A program made the position numbers and the translations under genes. A stretch of 64,000 nt of DNA from Imperialibacter sp965651695. Its GTDB lineage: Bacteria; Bacteroidota; Bacteroidia; Cytophagales; Cyclobacteriaceae. The notes beneath the pieces were generated by a model that did no database searches, was not told the DNA's origin, and saw only the letters and a program-made list of their open reading frames with translations. Location: positions 1-64,000 of the forward strand of contig CBFGTI010000011.1 in NCBI GenBank assembly GCA_965651695.1. The letters run 5' to 3'. This document shows positions 8,047 through 18,400 of the stretch, piece by piece. Every line of letters starts with the position of its first letter. Positions within the stretch are counted from its first letter, which is position 1.

Positions 8047-10377
8047 ATGATCCACTCACCCTTACTCAAAGCCAACCCAGCCCTCTACTCCTTTCTTCCG
8101 ATGTTTTACATGGTTTGGGCCGACTCGGTGCTCACACCCGGGGAAATAAAAAACATCAGGGAACTGATTGCAAAGCAAAAATGGCTTACCACGGCTGAGC
8201 TCGACCTCCTGCTCTCCTACCTCAATCCGGCCTCCCCGCCAAGCCCGCAAGAGGTAAAAGAGTGGCTTGTTGAGATCAGGCGAACCTCGGCCGATTTGAC
8301 CCCGGAAATGAAAAGCAGCCTGGTGGATATAGGCATGAAGCTGGCGCGGCTAAATACCATCGGCGGAAACGATGAGGCCATTTTAAGTGCGCATCAGCCG
8401 CTGAAAGACATAGAAGAAGTACTCGGCGTGATAAGCACCGAATCGGCTTTTCAGCTTGCCTACACCAAAAGAGAAACTGCAACCGAGGATCTCGGATCGA
8501 AAACCCGCTTTGCCACTGCCGTACTGCAAAAAATACTCGACGGTAGCCAGGCCGATATCATTCAGCGGGTGAAAACGCTGCTCTGCGACCCTGAGTTTAC
8601 CTATCTCGAAACCGATAACCTTGGACAGTACAGAGAGCAAGTACTGCACTGGTGCAAAATCCTGGCGGAGCAAGGGCTTGGAAACTGGGCCTACCCGCGA
8701 GAATTTGGCGGCAAAGGAGATATGGAGGGCTACTTTACGGTGATGGAAACCCTCAGCTACCACGACCTCAGCATGGTGATCAAATTTGGCGTGCAATTTG
8801 GGCTTTTTGGCATGAGTATCTACTTTCTTGGCACCGAAAAACACCACCGCAAATACCTTCAGGATGCCGGCACTCTTACACTACCCGGCTGCTTTGCCAT
8901 GACAGAAACCGGCCACGGTTCCAACGTAAAAGGCATAGAAACCACAGCCACCTATAACCCCGCAAAAAAAACGATCGTCGTTCATACACCTGCTGAGCAG
9001 GCCAGGAAAGAATACATCGGCAATGCCGCATTGCACGGCCAAATGGCAACCGTTTTTGCTAAACTTCTTATTGACGGTACCGACTATGGTGTAAATGCGT
9101 TTCTGGTGCCGTTGAGGGATACAAAAGGCAACACGCTGCCGGGTATACGCATAAAAGACTGTGGCCGCAAAATGGGCCTGAACGGTGTCGACAATGGCGT
9201 GATTTACTTCGACAACGTGGAAATTCCGGCGGACAACATGCTCGACCGGTTTGCACAAATTACACCTGATGGCCGCTTCACCAGCCCCCTAACCAGCGAC
9301 AACAGGCGGTTTTTCACCATGCTGGGCACGTTAGTAGGTGGCCGCATCGGCATACCGCGGTCTGGCCTAAGTGCCACCAAATCGGGGCTTACCATTGCAA
9401 TAAAATATGGCGATGGGCGCAGGCAATTTGGTCCGGAAGGTGGTGCGGAGGTTCCCATTTTAAACTACAGAACACATCAGCGAAGGCTACTTCCGCTGCT
9501 CGCAAACTCCTACGCCCTGCATTTTGCGCTGCAATACCTCACCAGGCGGTTTATCAGCCGCACTGAAGACGACATGCAGGAGATAGAAGCGCTGGCAGCC
9601 GGCCTTAAGGCATGGGCGACCTGGAATGCCACAGCCACACTGCAGGAATGCCGGGAGTGCTGCGGCGGCAAAGGTTACCTTGCAGAAAACAGGCTGGCAG
9701 CGCTTAAGAATGATACCGAAGTATACACCACTTTTGAAGGCGATAATACTGTGCTAATGCAGCTTGTTGCTAAAAGCCGGCTGTCGGAGTTTAAGAAAGA
9801 GTTTAGCGACATTAACTTGTTCGGGATGCTGGCTTATGTAACCGAGCAGGCAAGAACCTCCATTGCTGAGCTAAATCCGCTAACGGTACGAAATACAGAC
9901 CAGGCCCATTTGCTGGATGCCGAATTTCATTTGGCTGCCTTCAGGTACCGTGAGAGGTCGATTCTGACATCTGCTGCGAGAAGGCTGAAGCACTATATCG
10001 ACGAAGGGATGGACTCTTTTGACGCATTCAACCTCGTACAGCCGCATCTTGTAAATGTAGGTGCGGCCTACGTGGAAAGAGTTATTCTCGAAGAATTTGT
10101 GAATAAAGTGGGCCGGATAGAGGATGGCGACTGCCGAGATGTGATGGAAAAAGTGTGCCGGCTGTTCGCGCTTTCACAAATGGAAAAAAATAAAGGCTGG
10201 TACCTAGAAAGCGGTTACCTTGCCAGTGCAAAAACCAAGGCGATCCGCAAGCAGGTGGATGAGCTGTGCTGGGAGCTGAGAAAAGACGCAGTGGCGCTTG
10301 TAGACGCTTTTGGCATTCCTGATGTATTGCTCGCAGCACCGATCGCTGTTGCCAGAAAGCAGAACGGAGTGAGTTAG
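8047..10377 (+). CDS. acyl-CoA dehydrogenase / acyl-CoA oxidase-like flavoenzyme with N-terminal helical extension
   Basis: The open frame begins at a TTG (7939), but the ATG at 8047 is the natural start and gives 776 residues. An N-terminal helical region of about 150 residues (FLPMFYMVWADSVLTPGEI) precedes the flavin domains. FAD and substrate motifs include TETGHGSNVKGIE, GLNGVDNGVIYFDNVEIP and ECRECCGGKGYLAENR. The late motif TTFEGDNTVLMQ resembles acyl-CoA oxidases more than ordinary short- and medium-chain dehydrogenases, with the Glu as likely base. The enzyme should introduce a trans-2 double bond into an acyl-CoA, probably long-chain. Whether electrons go to ETF or oxygen cannot be told. 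No other beta-oxidation gene is adjacent. Confidence 0.88.
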   Translation: MIHSPLLKANPALYSFLPMFYMVWADSVLTPGEIKNIRELIAKQKWLTTAELDLLLSYLNPASPPSPQEVKEWLVEIRRTSADLTPEMKSSLVDIGMKLARLNTIGGNDEAILSAHQPLKDIEEVLGVISTESAFQLAYTKRETATEDLGSKTRFATAVLQKILDGSQADIIQRVKTLLCDPEFTYLETDNLGQYREQVLHWCKILAEQGLGNWAYPREFGGKGDMEGYFTVMETLSYHDLSMVIKFGVQFGLFGMSIYFLGTEKHHRKYLQDAGTLTLPGCFAMTETGHGSNVKGIETTATYNPAKKTIVVHTPAEQARKEYIGNAALHGQMATVFAKLLIDGTDYGVNAFLVPLRDTKGNTLPGIRIKDCGRKMGLNGVDNGVIYFDNVEIPADNMLDRFAQITPDGRFTSPLTSDNRRFFTMLGTLVGGRIGIPRSGLSATKSGLTIAIKYGDGRRQFGPEGGAEVPILNYRTHQRRLLPLLANSYALHFALQYLTRRFISRTEDDMQEIEALAAGLKAWATWNATATLQECRECCGGKGYLAENRLAALKNDTEVYTTFEGDNTVLMQLVAKSRLSEFKKEFSDINLFGMLAYVTEQARTSIAELNPLTVRNTDQAHLLDAEFHLAAFRYRERSILTSAARRLKHYIDEGMDSFDAFNLVQPHLVNVGAAYVERVILEEFVNKVGRIEDGDCRDVMEKVCRLFALSQMEKNKGWYLESGYLASAKTKAIRKQVDELCWELRKDAVALVDAFGIPDVLLAAPIAVARKQNGVS

Positions 10378-10500
10378 CACCTTTGTGGGTTGGTTTTGGG
10401 CCCAATTGGCCATACGACTGATTCTTCCTTGGCTTTTTCAAAAATACACAGCATCTTAACGAGATAGAGAGCCCACCATTCCTCTCTGTAAAGTTTAATT

Positions 10501-11613
10501 GTGAAACGTCCCTACACCTACCTGCTATTTACCGCAGTCATTCTGGTGACTGTTGCTGCCGTTTCCGGCCTTATCTTCAACTCACGCTGGAGCGGTCCGC
10601 CGCTGATTACCGGGCTGCTGCTGCTGGCGATCGCCTTCAGAGGAAGCCCTAAAACAAGGGGTTCTTCTTATACGGTGGTTATCCTTTCGGCCGTGAGCGC
10701 CTCACTCTACTACCCATCCGTGTTTTTGCAAATTGGCGATTTCAAGCTTAGCAGTCTCATCACTCCCCTTCTTCAAATTATCATGTTTGGCATGGGTACA
10801 GCCCTCAGCCTTAAAGATTTTGAGGGCGTAATAAAAATGCCCAAGGCTGTAGCCGTGGGACTGGTAAGCCAGTTTACAATAATGCCGCTGCTGGGAGCCG
10901 CCATTGCGATGTTGTTCAATTTTCCGCCTGAAATCGCTGCCGGTGTTATTTTGATTGGTGCTTCTCCAAGCGGGTTGGCCAGCAATGTAATGGCCTACCT
11001 TGCCAAAGCCAACGTGGCGCTTTCCGTTACAATGACGGCGGTAGCAACACTTTTTGCTCCGCTGATGACACCCCTGTGGATGGAATTGCTGGCAGGTCAG
11101 TATGTTCCTATCGAATTTTGGGGAATGATGTGGAGCATCATCAAAATTGTAATTATTCCCATTATTGGTGGGCTGGTATTCAACAAGCTGTTTCATGGCA
11201 AAGCCGATTGGCTCGACAAGGCTATGCCGATTGTGTCGATGTCGGCTATTGCTGTTATCATCAGCATTATTACTGCCGCAGGCCGCGACAGCCTGCTTAC
11301 CATCGGTTTGGCTTTAATTGCCGCAGCGTTCATCCACAACACTTTAGGGTATTTTCTTGGCTACTGGTTTTGCCGTCTCATACGCATGAATGAGAGAGAC
11401 AGCAGAACCATTTCGCTCGAAGTCGGAATGCAAAACGGCGGTTTGGCCTCAGGCATAGCACTGGAAATGGGCAAAGTGGCTACTGTAGGCCTCGCTCCTG
11501 CCGTTTTTGGGCCGCTGATGAACATTACCGGCTCCAGCCTTGCCACCTGGTGGCGCGAAAAAGCAATACCCGGCGAGCAGCCTGAAACAGTGAAGGCGCA
11601 GACTCGTTTGTAG
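10501..11613 (+). CDS. bile acid:sodium symporter family (BASS) membrane transporter
   Basis: A 370-residue integral membrane protein starting with GTG at 10501, with about ten hydrophobic segments. Family signatures include the FGMGTALSLKDFEG segment near residue 98, the loop GASPSGLASNVMAYLAKAN near residue 158 and LEVGMQNGGLASGIALEM near residue 305; the last two carry the crossover-helix residues involved in Na+ binding. Bacterial BASS proteins carry organic anions such as pantoate, pyruvate or sulfated compounds, so bile acid should not be taken as the substrate. It lies 123 bases after the acyl-CoA dehydrogenase gene on the same strand. Confidence 0.88.
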   Translation: MKRPYTYLLFTAVILVTVAAVSGLIFNSRWSGPPLITGLLLLAIAFRGSPKTRGSSYTVVILSAVSASLYYPSVFLQIGDFKLSSLITPLLQIIMFGMGTALSLKDFEGVIKMPKAVAVGLVSQFTIMPLLGAAIAMLFNFPPEIAAGVILIGASPSGLASNVMAYLAKANVALSVTMTAVATLFAPLMTPLWMELLAGQYVPIEFWGMMWSIIKIVIIPIIGGLVFNKLFHGKADWLDKAMPIVSMSAIAVIISIITAAGRDSLLTIGLALIAAAFIHNTLGYFLGYWFCRLIRMNERDSRTISLEVGMQNGGLASGIALEMGKVATVGLAPAVFGPLMNITGSSLATWWREKAIPGEQPETVKAQTRL

Positions 11614-11766
11614 GTTGAACGCAGCATCTTCGTGATGAAGTGCCAGGCAAAAGCACTAATGCAGGTATGCCGATTTACGGGACGCACCTGAAAGCTATTC
11701 GCGAAAAATTTTACACTTCCGGGTGATATGTGAGCGTTTTCCTGCACAAGTAAATAAAGCACAAAA

Positions 11767-12315
11767 ATGACAGCATCATTTCCTGTAGTTGCAAGCATCG
11801 ACCGGCAGAAGCTTTTCGAAGAGCTTTATACCACGGCGTTTCCGTCTGTTGCCCGCTTTGTGAAGCATATGGGCGGCGACTTTGAAGAAGCAAGTGATAT
11901 TTTTCAGGACGCCCTGATGATTTTCTACGAAAAATGGGTGGCTGGAGACCTTGCCGTTCAGGTTTCTTTTGCCGCATACCTGGTGGGCATCTCAAAGCAT
12001 TTGTGGATCAGAAAATATAACAGCGACAAACCCAATGTTTCCCTGAACCTGCACGAGGAGCTTATTGACGTTCCGGCGGAAGAAACACCGACGGTGGCTT
12101 TGCAAAAAATTGTTTCGATGCTCGAGAGATCAGGCAGCAAGTGTATGGCCCTGCTGAAAGCCTTTTATTTCGACAAACTTCCGATGACACGGATAAAAGG
12201 GATGTTTGGATATGCGAGCGAAAGATCGGCAACTGTTCAAAAATACAAATGCATTGAGAAGATAAGAGATGAGGCAAAAACCAAATCGTGGATTTATGAG
12301 GACTTCTTTGAGTGA
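11767..12315 (+). CDS. ECF-type RNA polymerase sigma factor
   Basis: A 182-residue protein with sigma-70 region 2 in the N-terminal half (DIFQDALMIFYEKW near residue 45, then SFAAYLVGISKHLWIRKY) and a region 4 helix-turn-helix near residues 130-165 (LPMTRIKGMFGYASERSA). It should direct core RNA polymerase to a specific promoter set. The downstream 90-residue gene overlaps its end by 20 bases and clpP follows, so the three form an operon. There is no adjacent FecR-type membrane anti-sigma factor, the usual partner of Bacteroidota ECF factors at SusCD loci. Region 4 is divergent; the family call is firm, the regulon unknown. Confidence 0.82.
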   Translation: MTASFPVVASIDRQKLFEELYTTAFPSVARFVKHMGGDFEEASDIFQDALMIFYEKWVAGDLAVQVSFAAYLVGISKHLWIRKYNSDKPNVSLNLHEELIDVPAEETPTVALQKIVSMLERSGSKCMALLKAFYFDKLPMTRIKGMFGYASERSATVQKYKCIEKIRDEAKTKSWIYEDFFE

Positions 12316-12568
12316 AATTGCCAAAACCGAAGCTTATTTGATGCACACCTGCGGCACAGATGAAAAGCTGCTGATGGATGCAAAGCTGCTGATAGACCCT
12401 GTATTGAGGGCCAATACCAGCCTGCAAAAAGTAATCTACAAGGCCGTTAAATTCTGGAGTAGAAAGCAAATGAAGGCCGAACTGCAGCAAATACAAGCCA
12501 ATCTTTTCAATCGTCCGGAGACTCAAACCTTACGTGACGAAATACACGACATTTTCAAAGACAAATAA
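12296..12568 (+). CDS. small hypothetical protein between ECF sigma factor and ClpP
   Basis: A 90-residue soluble protein with no membrane segment or signal peptide, read from the ATG at 12296 that overlaps the sigma gene end; an in-frame ATG at 12269 would add nine residues. It is predicted mostly helical, with a Lys/Gln-rich middle (KFWSRKQMKAELQQIQ) and an acidic-basic tail ending HDIFKDK. I do not recognise a family. Overlap with the sigma gene and a five-base gap to clpP suggest translational coupling. A role as a cytosolic anti-sigma factor or as a ClpP substrate is a reasonable inference from position only. Confidence 0.7.
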   Translation: MRTSLSEIAKTEAYLMHTCGTDEKLLMDAKLLIDPVLRANTSLQKVIYKAVKFWSRKQMKAELQQIQANLFNRPETQTLRDEIHDIFKDK

Positions 12569-12573
12569 TCGCC

Positions 12574-13230
12574 ATGAACATTCAAGCGAACTTAGTACCG
12601 ATGGTTATTGACAGCAATGACCGTGGGGAGAGAGCCTATGACATTTTCAGTCTGCTGCTAAAGGAGCGCATCGTGTTCCTTGGCACCAAGGTAGACGACG
12701 TATCAGCCAACCTGGTAGTTGCCCAGCTGTTGTATCTCAACAGCATCGACCAGAAACAGCCCATCAGCCTGTACATCAACAGTCCGGGCGGCGTGGTATA
12801 CGCCGGGTTGGCCATATACGATACCATGCAAATGATACAGGCGCCGGTTTCTACCGTTGCCGTGGGTGTAACGGCGAGCATGGCTACTGCGCTACTGTGC
12901 TCCGGTGCTAAAGGGAAACGCTACGCACTTCCGCATGCCACCATACACATGCACCCAACCAGTGGCGGGGCGCAGGGATACACCAACGATGTACGCATAG
13001 CCACCCGGGAACAGGAGCGCATTCAAACACAGCTTTTTCACCTCATAGGCAAGCACACCGGCCATCCGTGGGAAGAAATAGAGTCGTATTTTCTGCACGA
13101 CAGGTACATGGATGTAATGGAGGCCAAGTCCTTCGGCCTGATTGATGAGGTGCTGGGCGATGTAAGCGACCTGATAGTGCTTGACAAGCCTGCCTTTAAA
13201 GTCACGCAGTTTTCAGAAGGGAAACAATAA
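12574..13230 (+). CDS. clpP: ClpP-family serine protease subunit
   Basis: The 218-residue protein keeps the whole ClpP core: the NSPGG oxyanion segment (residues 69-73), nucleophile Ser102 in TASMAT, His127 in HMHP and Asp176 in LHDRYM, then the MEAKSFGLID helix-strand. It would form tetradecameric chambers fed by a Clp/Hsp100 ATPase. It diverges from housekeeping ClpP at the active-site flanks (ASMAT for the usual ASMGA, MHPTSGG for the usual HQPLGG). It is not beside tig or clpX but ends an ECF-sigma operon. It may be a second, specialised ClpP. A hairpin terminator follows at once. Confidence 0.9.
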   Translation: MNIQANLVPMVIDSNDRGERAYDIFSLLLKERIVFLGTKVDDVSANLVVAQLLYLNSIDQKQPISLYINSPGGVVYAGLAIYDTMQMIQAPVSTVAVGVTASMATALLCSGAKGKRYALPHATIHMHPTSGGAQGYTNDVRIATREQERIQTQLFHLIGKHTGHPWEEIESYFLHDRYMDVMEAKSFGLIDEVLGDVSDLIVLDKPAFKVTQFSEGKQ

Positions 13231-13235
13231 ATACT

Positions 13236-13272
13236 AAAAAAAAGCCTCTCCAGTAAATGGAAAGGCTTTTTT
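13236..13272. terminator. bidirectional intrinsic terminator between clpP and glnS
   Basis: AAAGCCT, a mismatch, TCC, a 7-base loop, GGA and AGGCTTT form a stem with a T-run on the right and an A-run on the left. It can therefore stop transcription of clpP (+) and of glnS (-), which converge here. Confidence 0.85.
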
Positions 13273-13294
13273 AGCTGGCACCGCGAAAATTAAA

Positions 13295-14992
13295 TTACTT
13301 CTGCTGCAGTTTCGCCCAGTCGTCTTTCAGTGTTACGGTGCGATTAAACACTTTTTTGGCCGGCGTACTATACTTCGAGTCTACACAAAAGTATCCCTGG
13401 CGCTCAAACTGGTAACCTACACCTGTTTCCGCATCGGCAAGCGAGGGCTCCAGGGCTGCGTTCTCAACTATTTCAAGCGAATCCGGATTGATGTTTTTCT
13501 TCCAGTCTTCTCCATCTTCCACATCTGCGGGGTCTTCTACATTAAACAGCCGGTCGTACAGCCGCACTTCGGCCCTGTACGCATGTCTTGCCGATACCCA
13601 CCCAAGGGCGCTCTTCACTTTTTTACCCGTTTGGTCTTCCCCGCTTTTTGTGAGAGGATCGTAGGTGCAGTGCACTTCTATTACCTCACCACTCACCGGG
13701 TCTTTCTTAAAACTCTCGCACTTGATTATATAGGCATATTTTAGTCGCACCTCCCTGCCAGGCCCCAGCCGGAAAAACTGCTTGGGAGGGTCTTCCATAA
13801 AGTCGCCTTGCTCAATATACACTTCCCGGCAAAACGGCAGCTCTCTTTTGCCCGATTCAGGGTCCTCCGGGTTGTTTACCGCATCCAAAAATTCCTCTTT
13901 ATCTTCCGGGTAATTGGTAATAACGAGCTTCAGAGGCTTCAGAATGCCCATTTTCCGGGGAGCAATTTTGTTTAAGTCTTCTCTTACGCTCCACTCAAGC
14001 AGCGAAACGTCGATAATATTGTCACGTTTGGCAACGCCTATCTTTTCGGCAAAGTTGCGGATCGATGCCGGCGTGTACCCGCGCCTTCTTAACCCCGAAA
14101 TGGTAGGGAGACGAGGATCGCTCCAGCCATCTACATATTTTCCCTCTACCAGCTCGAGCAGCTTACGCTTGCTCATAACTGTATAATTGAGGTTCAGCCT
14201 TGCAAATTCAATTTGCTGCGGATGGTATATGCCAAGCTCATCAATAAACCAGTCGTAAAGCGGCCGGTGCACTTCAAACTCCAGCGTGCATAGCGAATGG
14301 GTGATACCTTCGATAGAATCGGAAATGCCATGGGCAAAATCATACATCGGATAAATATGCCACTTGTCGCCGGTGCGGTGATGATGTGCGTGCTTTATCC
14401 TGTACATGGCTGGGTCTCTCATGTGCATGTTTGGGTGCGCCATGTCAATTTTAGCCCGCAGGATATGCGATCCCTCTGCCAGATCGCCATTTTTCATTTT
14501 TTCGAAAAGCACAAGGTTTTCTTCAACAGAACGGCTTCGCGACGGACTGTTTTTGCCCGGTTGCGTAGGTGTGCCTTTGTAGTTTTTAGCAAACTCTTCG
14601 GAAGGCGTATCGTCTACATACGCTTTTCCTGCTTTTATCAACTGAACAGCATATTCATAAAGTTTTCCAAAGTAGTCCGACGCATAGTACATGCGGTCTT
14701 CCCAATCAAACCCAAGCCATTTTACGTCCTCCTTAATGGAATCCACGTATTCCACGCTCTCCTTTGCCGGGTTGGTGTCGTCGAACCGCAAGTTGCAAAA
14801 CCCTTTGTATTTCTGGGCGGTTCCAAAATTGAGACAAATAGACTTGGCGTGGCCAATGTGCAAATAGCCATTAGGCTCGGGCGGAAACCGCGTATGCACT
14901 CTTCCACCGAACTTGCCGGTGTTGTTGTCTTCCTCTATTATTTGATGTATAAAATGGAGAGATTCTTTCTTTTCTTCGTTTACTTCAGCCAT
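13295..14992 (-). CDS. glnS: glutaminyl-tRNA synthetase
   Basis: A class I aminoacyl-tRNA synthetase of 565 residues that charges tRNA-Gln with glutamine in the cytosol. The ATG at 14992 (MAEVNEEKK) is preferred over the TTG ten codons upstream. Visible signatures are PPEPNGYLHIGHAKS (HIGH box) near residue 36, the LRFDDTNP active-site segment near residue 68, the tRNA-contact region DFAHGISDSIEGITHSLCTL near residue 215, and the KMSKS-equivalent VMSKRKL near residue 272. The C-terminal half forms the two anticodon-binding beta-barrels. Its presence fits direct charging of Gln rather than only the GatCAB route. It is convergent with clpP across a shared terminator. Confidence 0.96.
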   Translation of the reverse strand: MAEVNEEKKESLHFIHQIIEEDNNTGKFGGRVHTRFPPEPNGYLHIGHAKSICLNFGTAQKYKGFCNLRFDDTNPAKESVEYVDSIKEDVKWLGFDWEDRMYYASDYFGKLYEYAVQLIKAGKAYVDDTPSEEFAKNYKGTPTQPGKNSPSRSRSVEENLVLFEKMKNGDLAEGSHILRAKIDMAHPNMHMRDPAMYRIKHAHHHRTGDKWHIYPMYDFAHGISDSIEGITHSLCTLEFEVHRPLYDWFIDELGIYHPQQIEFARLNLNYTVMSKRKLLELVEGKYVDGWSDPRLPTISGLRRRGYTPASIRNFAEKIGVAKRDNIIDVSLLEWSVREDLNKIAPRKMGILKPLKLVITNYPEDKEEFLDAVNNPEDPESGKRELPFCREVYIEQGDFMEDPPKQFFRLGPGREVRLKYAYIIKCESFKKDPVSGEVIEVHCTYDPLTKSGEDQTGKKVKSALGWVSARHAYRAEVRLYDRLFNVEDPADVEDGEDWKKNINPDSLEIVENAALEPSLADAETGVGYQFERQGYFCVDSKYSTPAKKVFNRTVTLKDDWAKLQQK

Positions 14993-15406
14993 TGGTTGGA
15001 GCTTTCTTTTAAAACGCTGCAAATTAAACGAATTATCCCGTAGGATGATAATTTAAGGGTGTTGCGAAGTGCGAAATTTATCTTGCATCCTTTCCACCGG
15101 AAGGCATCTGAAAATTGTCTCACGTATTGACCCTGCCGTGGGTTGCTGGCGGTAATGGGAGCAAATATGATATGATTGAGGATGAGGGTTTAGATAATTA
15201 TGAATGTTTTAAGCGTTTGTATAGGAAACAGTAAAACTTGATTAATTTCGAAGGGCGGGAAAAGGATATCGATTACTTAAGATAAACCACAACCTGTGGG
15301 ATGCTCTGAATGGCTTCAGGAGGTTTTATGGCAGGCCGAGCAGATGATTCTTAACTGAATTGGATATTTTTACAAATGACATTTTTAACTTATCGGCCAA
15401 CTGTTG
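14993..15406. other. intergenic region between glnS and susC
   Basis: This 414-bp divergent region should hold the promoters for glnS (leftward) and for the SusCD operon (rightward). An AGGAGG sequence at 15318-15323 precedes a 14-codon open frame (15310-15354) that could be a leader peptide or chance. A TATTTTTA near 15365 is one base off the Bacteroidota -7 box, without an obvious -33 TTG. No tRNA or terminator was recognised. Confidence 0.4.
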
Positions 15407-18400
15407 ATGAAGCAAATACGCAGTAGATTTTATATAGCCATCCTTCTCACAACGTTCCTGAGCAGCTCACTTTATGGGCAGGAGCGGCTGGTTAGCGGAA
15501 CAGTGACCGACCCCCAGGGCTTTACATTGCCTGGTGTAAACATTTACATCAAGGGCACCACCTCCGGCACCATTACAGATATGGACGGCAACTACCGGAT
15601 ACCCCTCGAAGGAGCGGATGTGGTCCTTGTTTTTTCCTATATCGGCTACATCACGCAGGAGATACCGGTACGTGCTGAAAGTACGATAAATGTTACCCTG
15701 GAAGAAGACACAAGGCAACTCAGCGAGGTGATTGTAACCGGCTATTCCTATGTGAAAAAGCGGGATGTGATTGGAGCGATTACATCGGTAACTGCCGAAG
15801 ATATCAAAGATATGCCCGTGGTGAGCCTCGACCAGGCATTGCAGGGCAAAGCCGCCGGCGTGCAGGTAACTCAGTCATCCGGTACTCCCGGCGGTGGCAT
15901 AACGGTGAGAGTGAGAGGCAACACATCTATTTCAGCATCCAACAGACCCCTGTTCATTATCGACGGCGTACCCGTTGAAGACGGCGCCCTGGCACTCCGC
16001 AGTTTTGGCGGGCAAAACGACAATGCCCTGGCCACGCTAAATCCCAACGACATCGAGTCGTTTCAGGTATTGAAAGATGCATCGGCAAAGGCAATTTATG
16101 GAAGCAGGGCCGCCAACGGTGTCGTGCTCATCACTACCAAAAGGGGCAGCCGGGGAGCCCGAACGTCGGTTAGCTTCGATGTACAGCGAGGCATTATTGA
16201 CCTTGCCAACAAAATTGACCTGCTTAACTCCGAAGAGTTGGTGGAGTTGCAGCGTGAAGCCTTAACCAATGCAGGCGAAAATCCGGACGAATCGGGCATT
16301 ATAGCGGGAGTAACCGACGCTGTGAACACCGACTGGATAGACATGGTAACCCGGCAGGCTATTATGGAACAGTATCAGCTGAGCATTTCGGGGGGCAACG
16401 AACAAACAAACTTTTACACCAGCTTCAATTATCGTGGCGAGCAGGGTGTTATTTTAAACAACCAGTTTTTACGGTTTTCCGGCACGCTTAATCTGGACCA
16501 CCGGGTAACCGACAAGCTAAAGTTTGGCAACAACCTTACCGTTTCCCGTACCAGAAACGACAGGATAAAAGGCGATAACTTCCTGGATGGCGTATATTCA
16601 GGCGCGGTTAGAAGCCTGCCCTATTATTTTCCATACGATGAAGATGGCCGGATTATTGGCCCCAACAACGCAGCCTATGCAGGTTTCCCGAATTTTAATC
16701 CGGTAGGCCAGGCGGTGCTTCCGAGGTTCGAAACATACGCATTGAAGCTGCTTGTAGGTGTGTATGGCGAGTATGAGTTTAACCCTAATTTCAGAGCTAG
16801 AACTAAGTTCAGCATCGACTATAACGACATCGCTGAAGACCAGTTCGAGCCTTCATCAACAGCTATCGGCGGTTTTTTGGCTTCTGTCGGTGGCCAGGGA
16901 TATGGCGTATTTTCAACCGGCACTTATATCACCTATATCAATACAAACACCCTCTCTTATAACCAAAAGATCGGTGACCACAACCTCAATGCGACTGTAG
17001 GCGCAGAATTTCTCCAGCGCACCGAACGAACCAACTTTGTGCAGGGCAGGCTTTTCCCAAGCGATGATTTCACCTACATCACTTCTGCTGGCATTGTGGA
17101 CGCGGGAAGCTCCTTTTTTATTAGCAGCGGCCTCAATTCCTACTTTGCAGAAGCTCGCTACGACTACAATGAAAAGTATCTATTCGGGGTAACTACCCGC
17201 TACGATGGCTCTTCAAGATTTGGAGAGAACAACAGGTTTGGCCTCTTTCCTTCGGCTTCAGCAGGTTGGCGTGTGTCAAACGAGGGCTTCTTCCCGCAAA
17301 ATACTGTGCTCGACGACGTTAAACTGAGGGCCAGCTATGGCTTTACCGGAAATGAAAGAATTGGCGATTTTGCCTTTCTGGGCACTTTTGCCTCCACTAC
17401 CTACAACGGCGTAACGGGAACCGCTCCTGCAAACCTCGAAAACCCTGAACTGCAGTGGGAAGTTACCCGTGAAGCAAATGTCGGCATTGACGTGTCTATA
17501 TTTGAAGGCAGAATACAGACAGCGGTAGACGTTTATCAAAACCTTACAAGCAAGCTCCTTTTCAGTGAACCCATCCCTTTAACCACCGGTTTTGGAAGCA
17601 TACAGGGCAACATCGGCGAGGTTTCCAATAAAGGGATTGAACTGGCGCTGAATACAATTAATTTTGACAGAGACTTCAAGTGGTCTACCAACCTCAACCT
17701 GGCGAGGAACCAAAACCTGGTGGAATCGCTGGCCGATACCCTCCCGTTGTTCAGAGGCTATACTGCCAATGGAGCTGGCAGCACTAATATTGTAAAAGTA
17801 GGATATCCGCTCGGTACTTTTTGGGGATTAAACTTTCTGGGAGTGGATCCGGCCACCGGCGACGCTATCTACGAAGACGTAAACGGGGACGGGCAGATAA
17901 GCCCGGATGACGGAATGATTATCGGCACTGCCCAACCCGACATAATTGGTGGAATTACCAACAACTTTGCGTACAAAGGATTTGACCTTAGCGTGTTCCT
18001 GCAATTTAGCTATGGCAACGATATCTTGAATTTTAGCAACGCCTCTCTTCTCAACTCGGGTGAAGACCTTAACAACAACCAGGTGAGGAAAGCCCTCGAC
18101 CGATGGCAGGAGCCGGGAGACATAACCGATGTGCCACGCTATGAATCGGGCAACACCCGTAACAACTGGCACAGCAGCCGGCTGCTGGAAGATGGTTCCT
18201 TTTTGAGGATAAAAAATGTTTCGGTCGGCTATAACGTGCCTGTACGATATGCCCAAAGAGTAAAAGCGCAAAGTGTGCGGCTTTTTGCTTCGGCCACAAA
18301 CCTTCTCACATGGACAACCTACACCGGCAACGATCCGGAAGTAAGTACACTGGACGGCTCCACTACGGCGCAGGGTATCGACTTTTTTACGCTGCCGCAG

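Noticed and set aside
14297..15043. Long plus-strand open frame (248 codons) opposite glnS
   Set aside because: It lies antisense to a clear glutaminyl-tRNA synthetase with full motifs; its translation has no recognisable domain and is rich in improbable residues.
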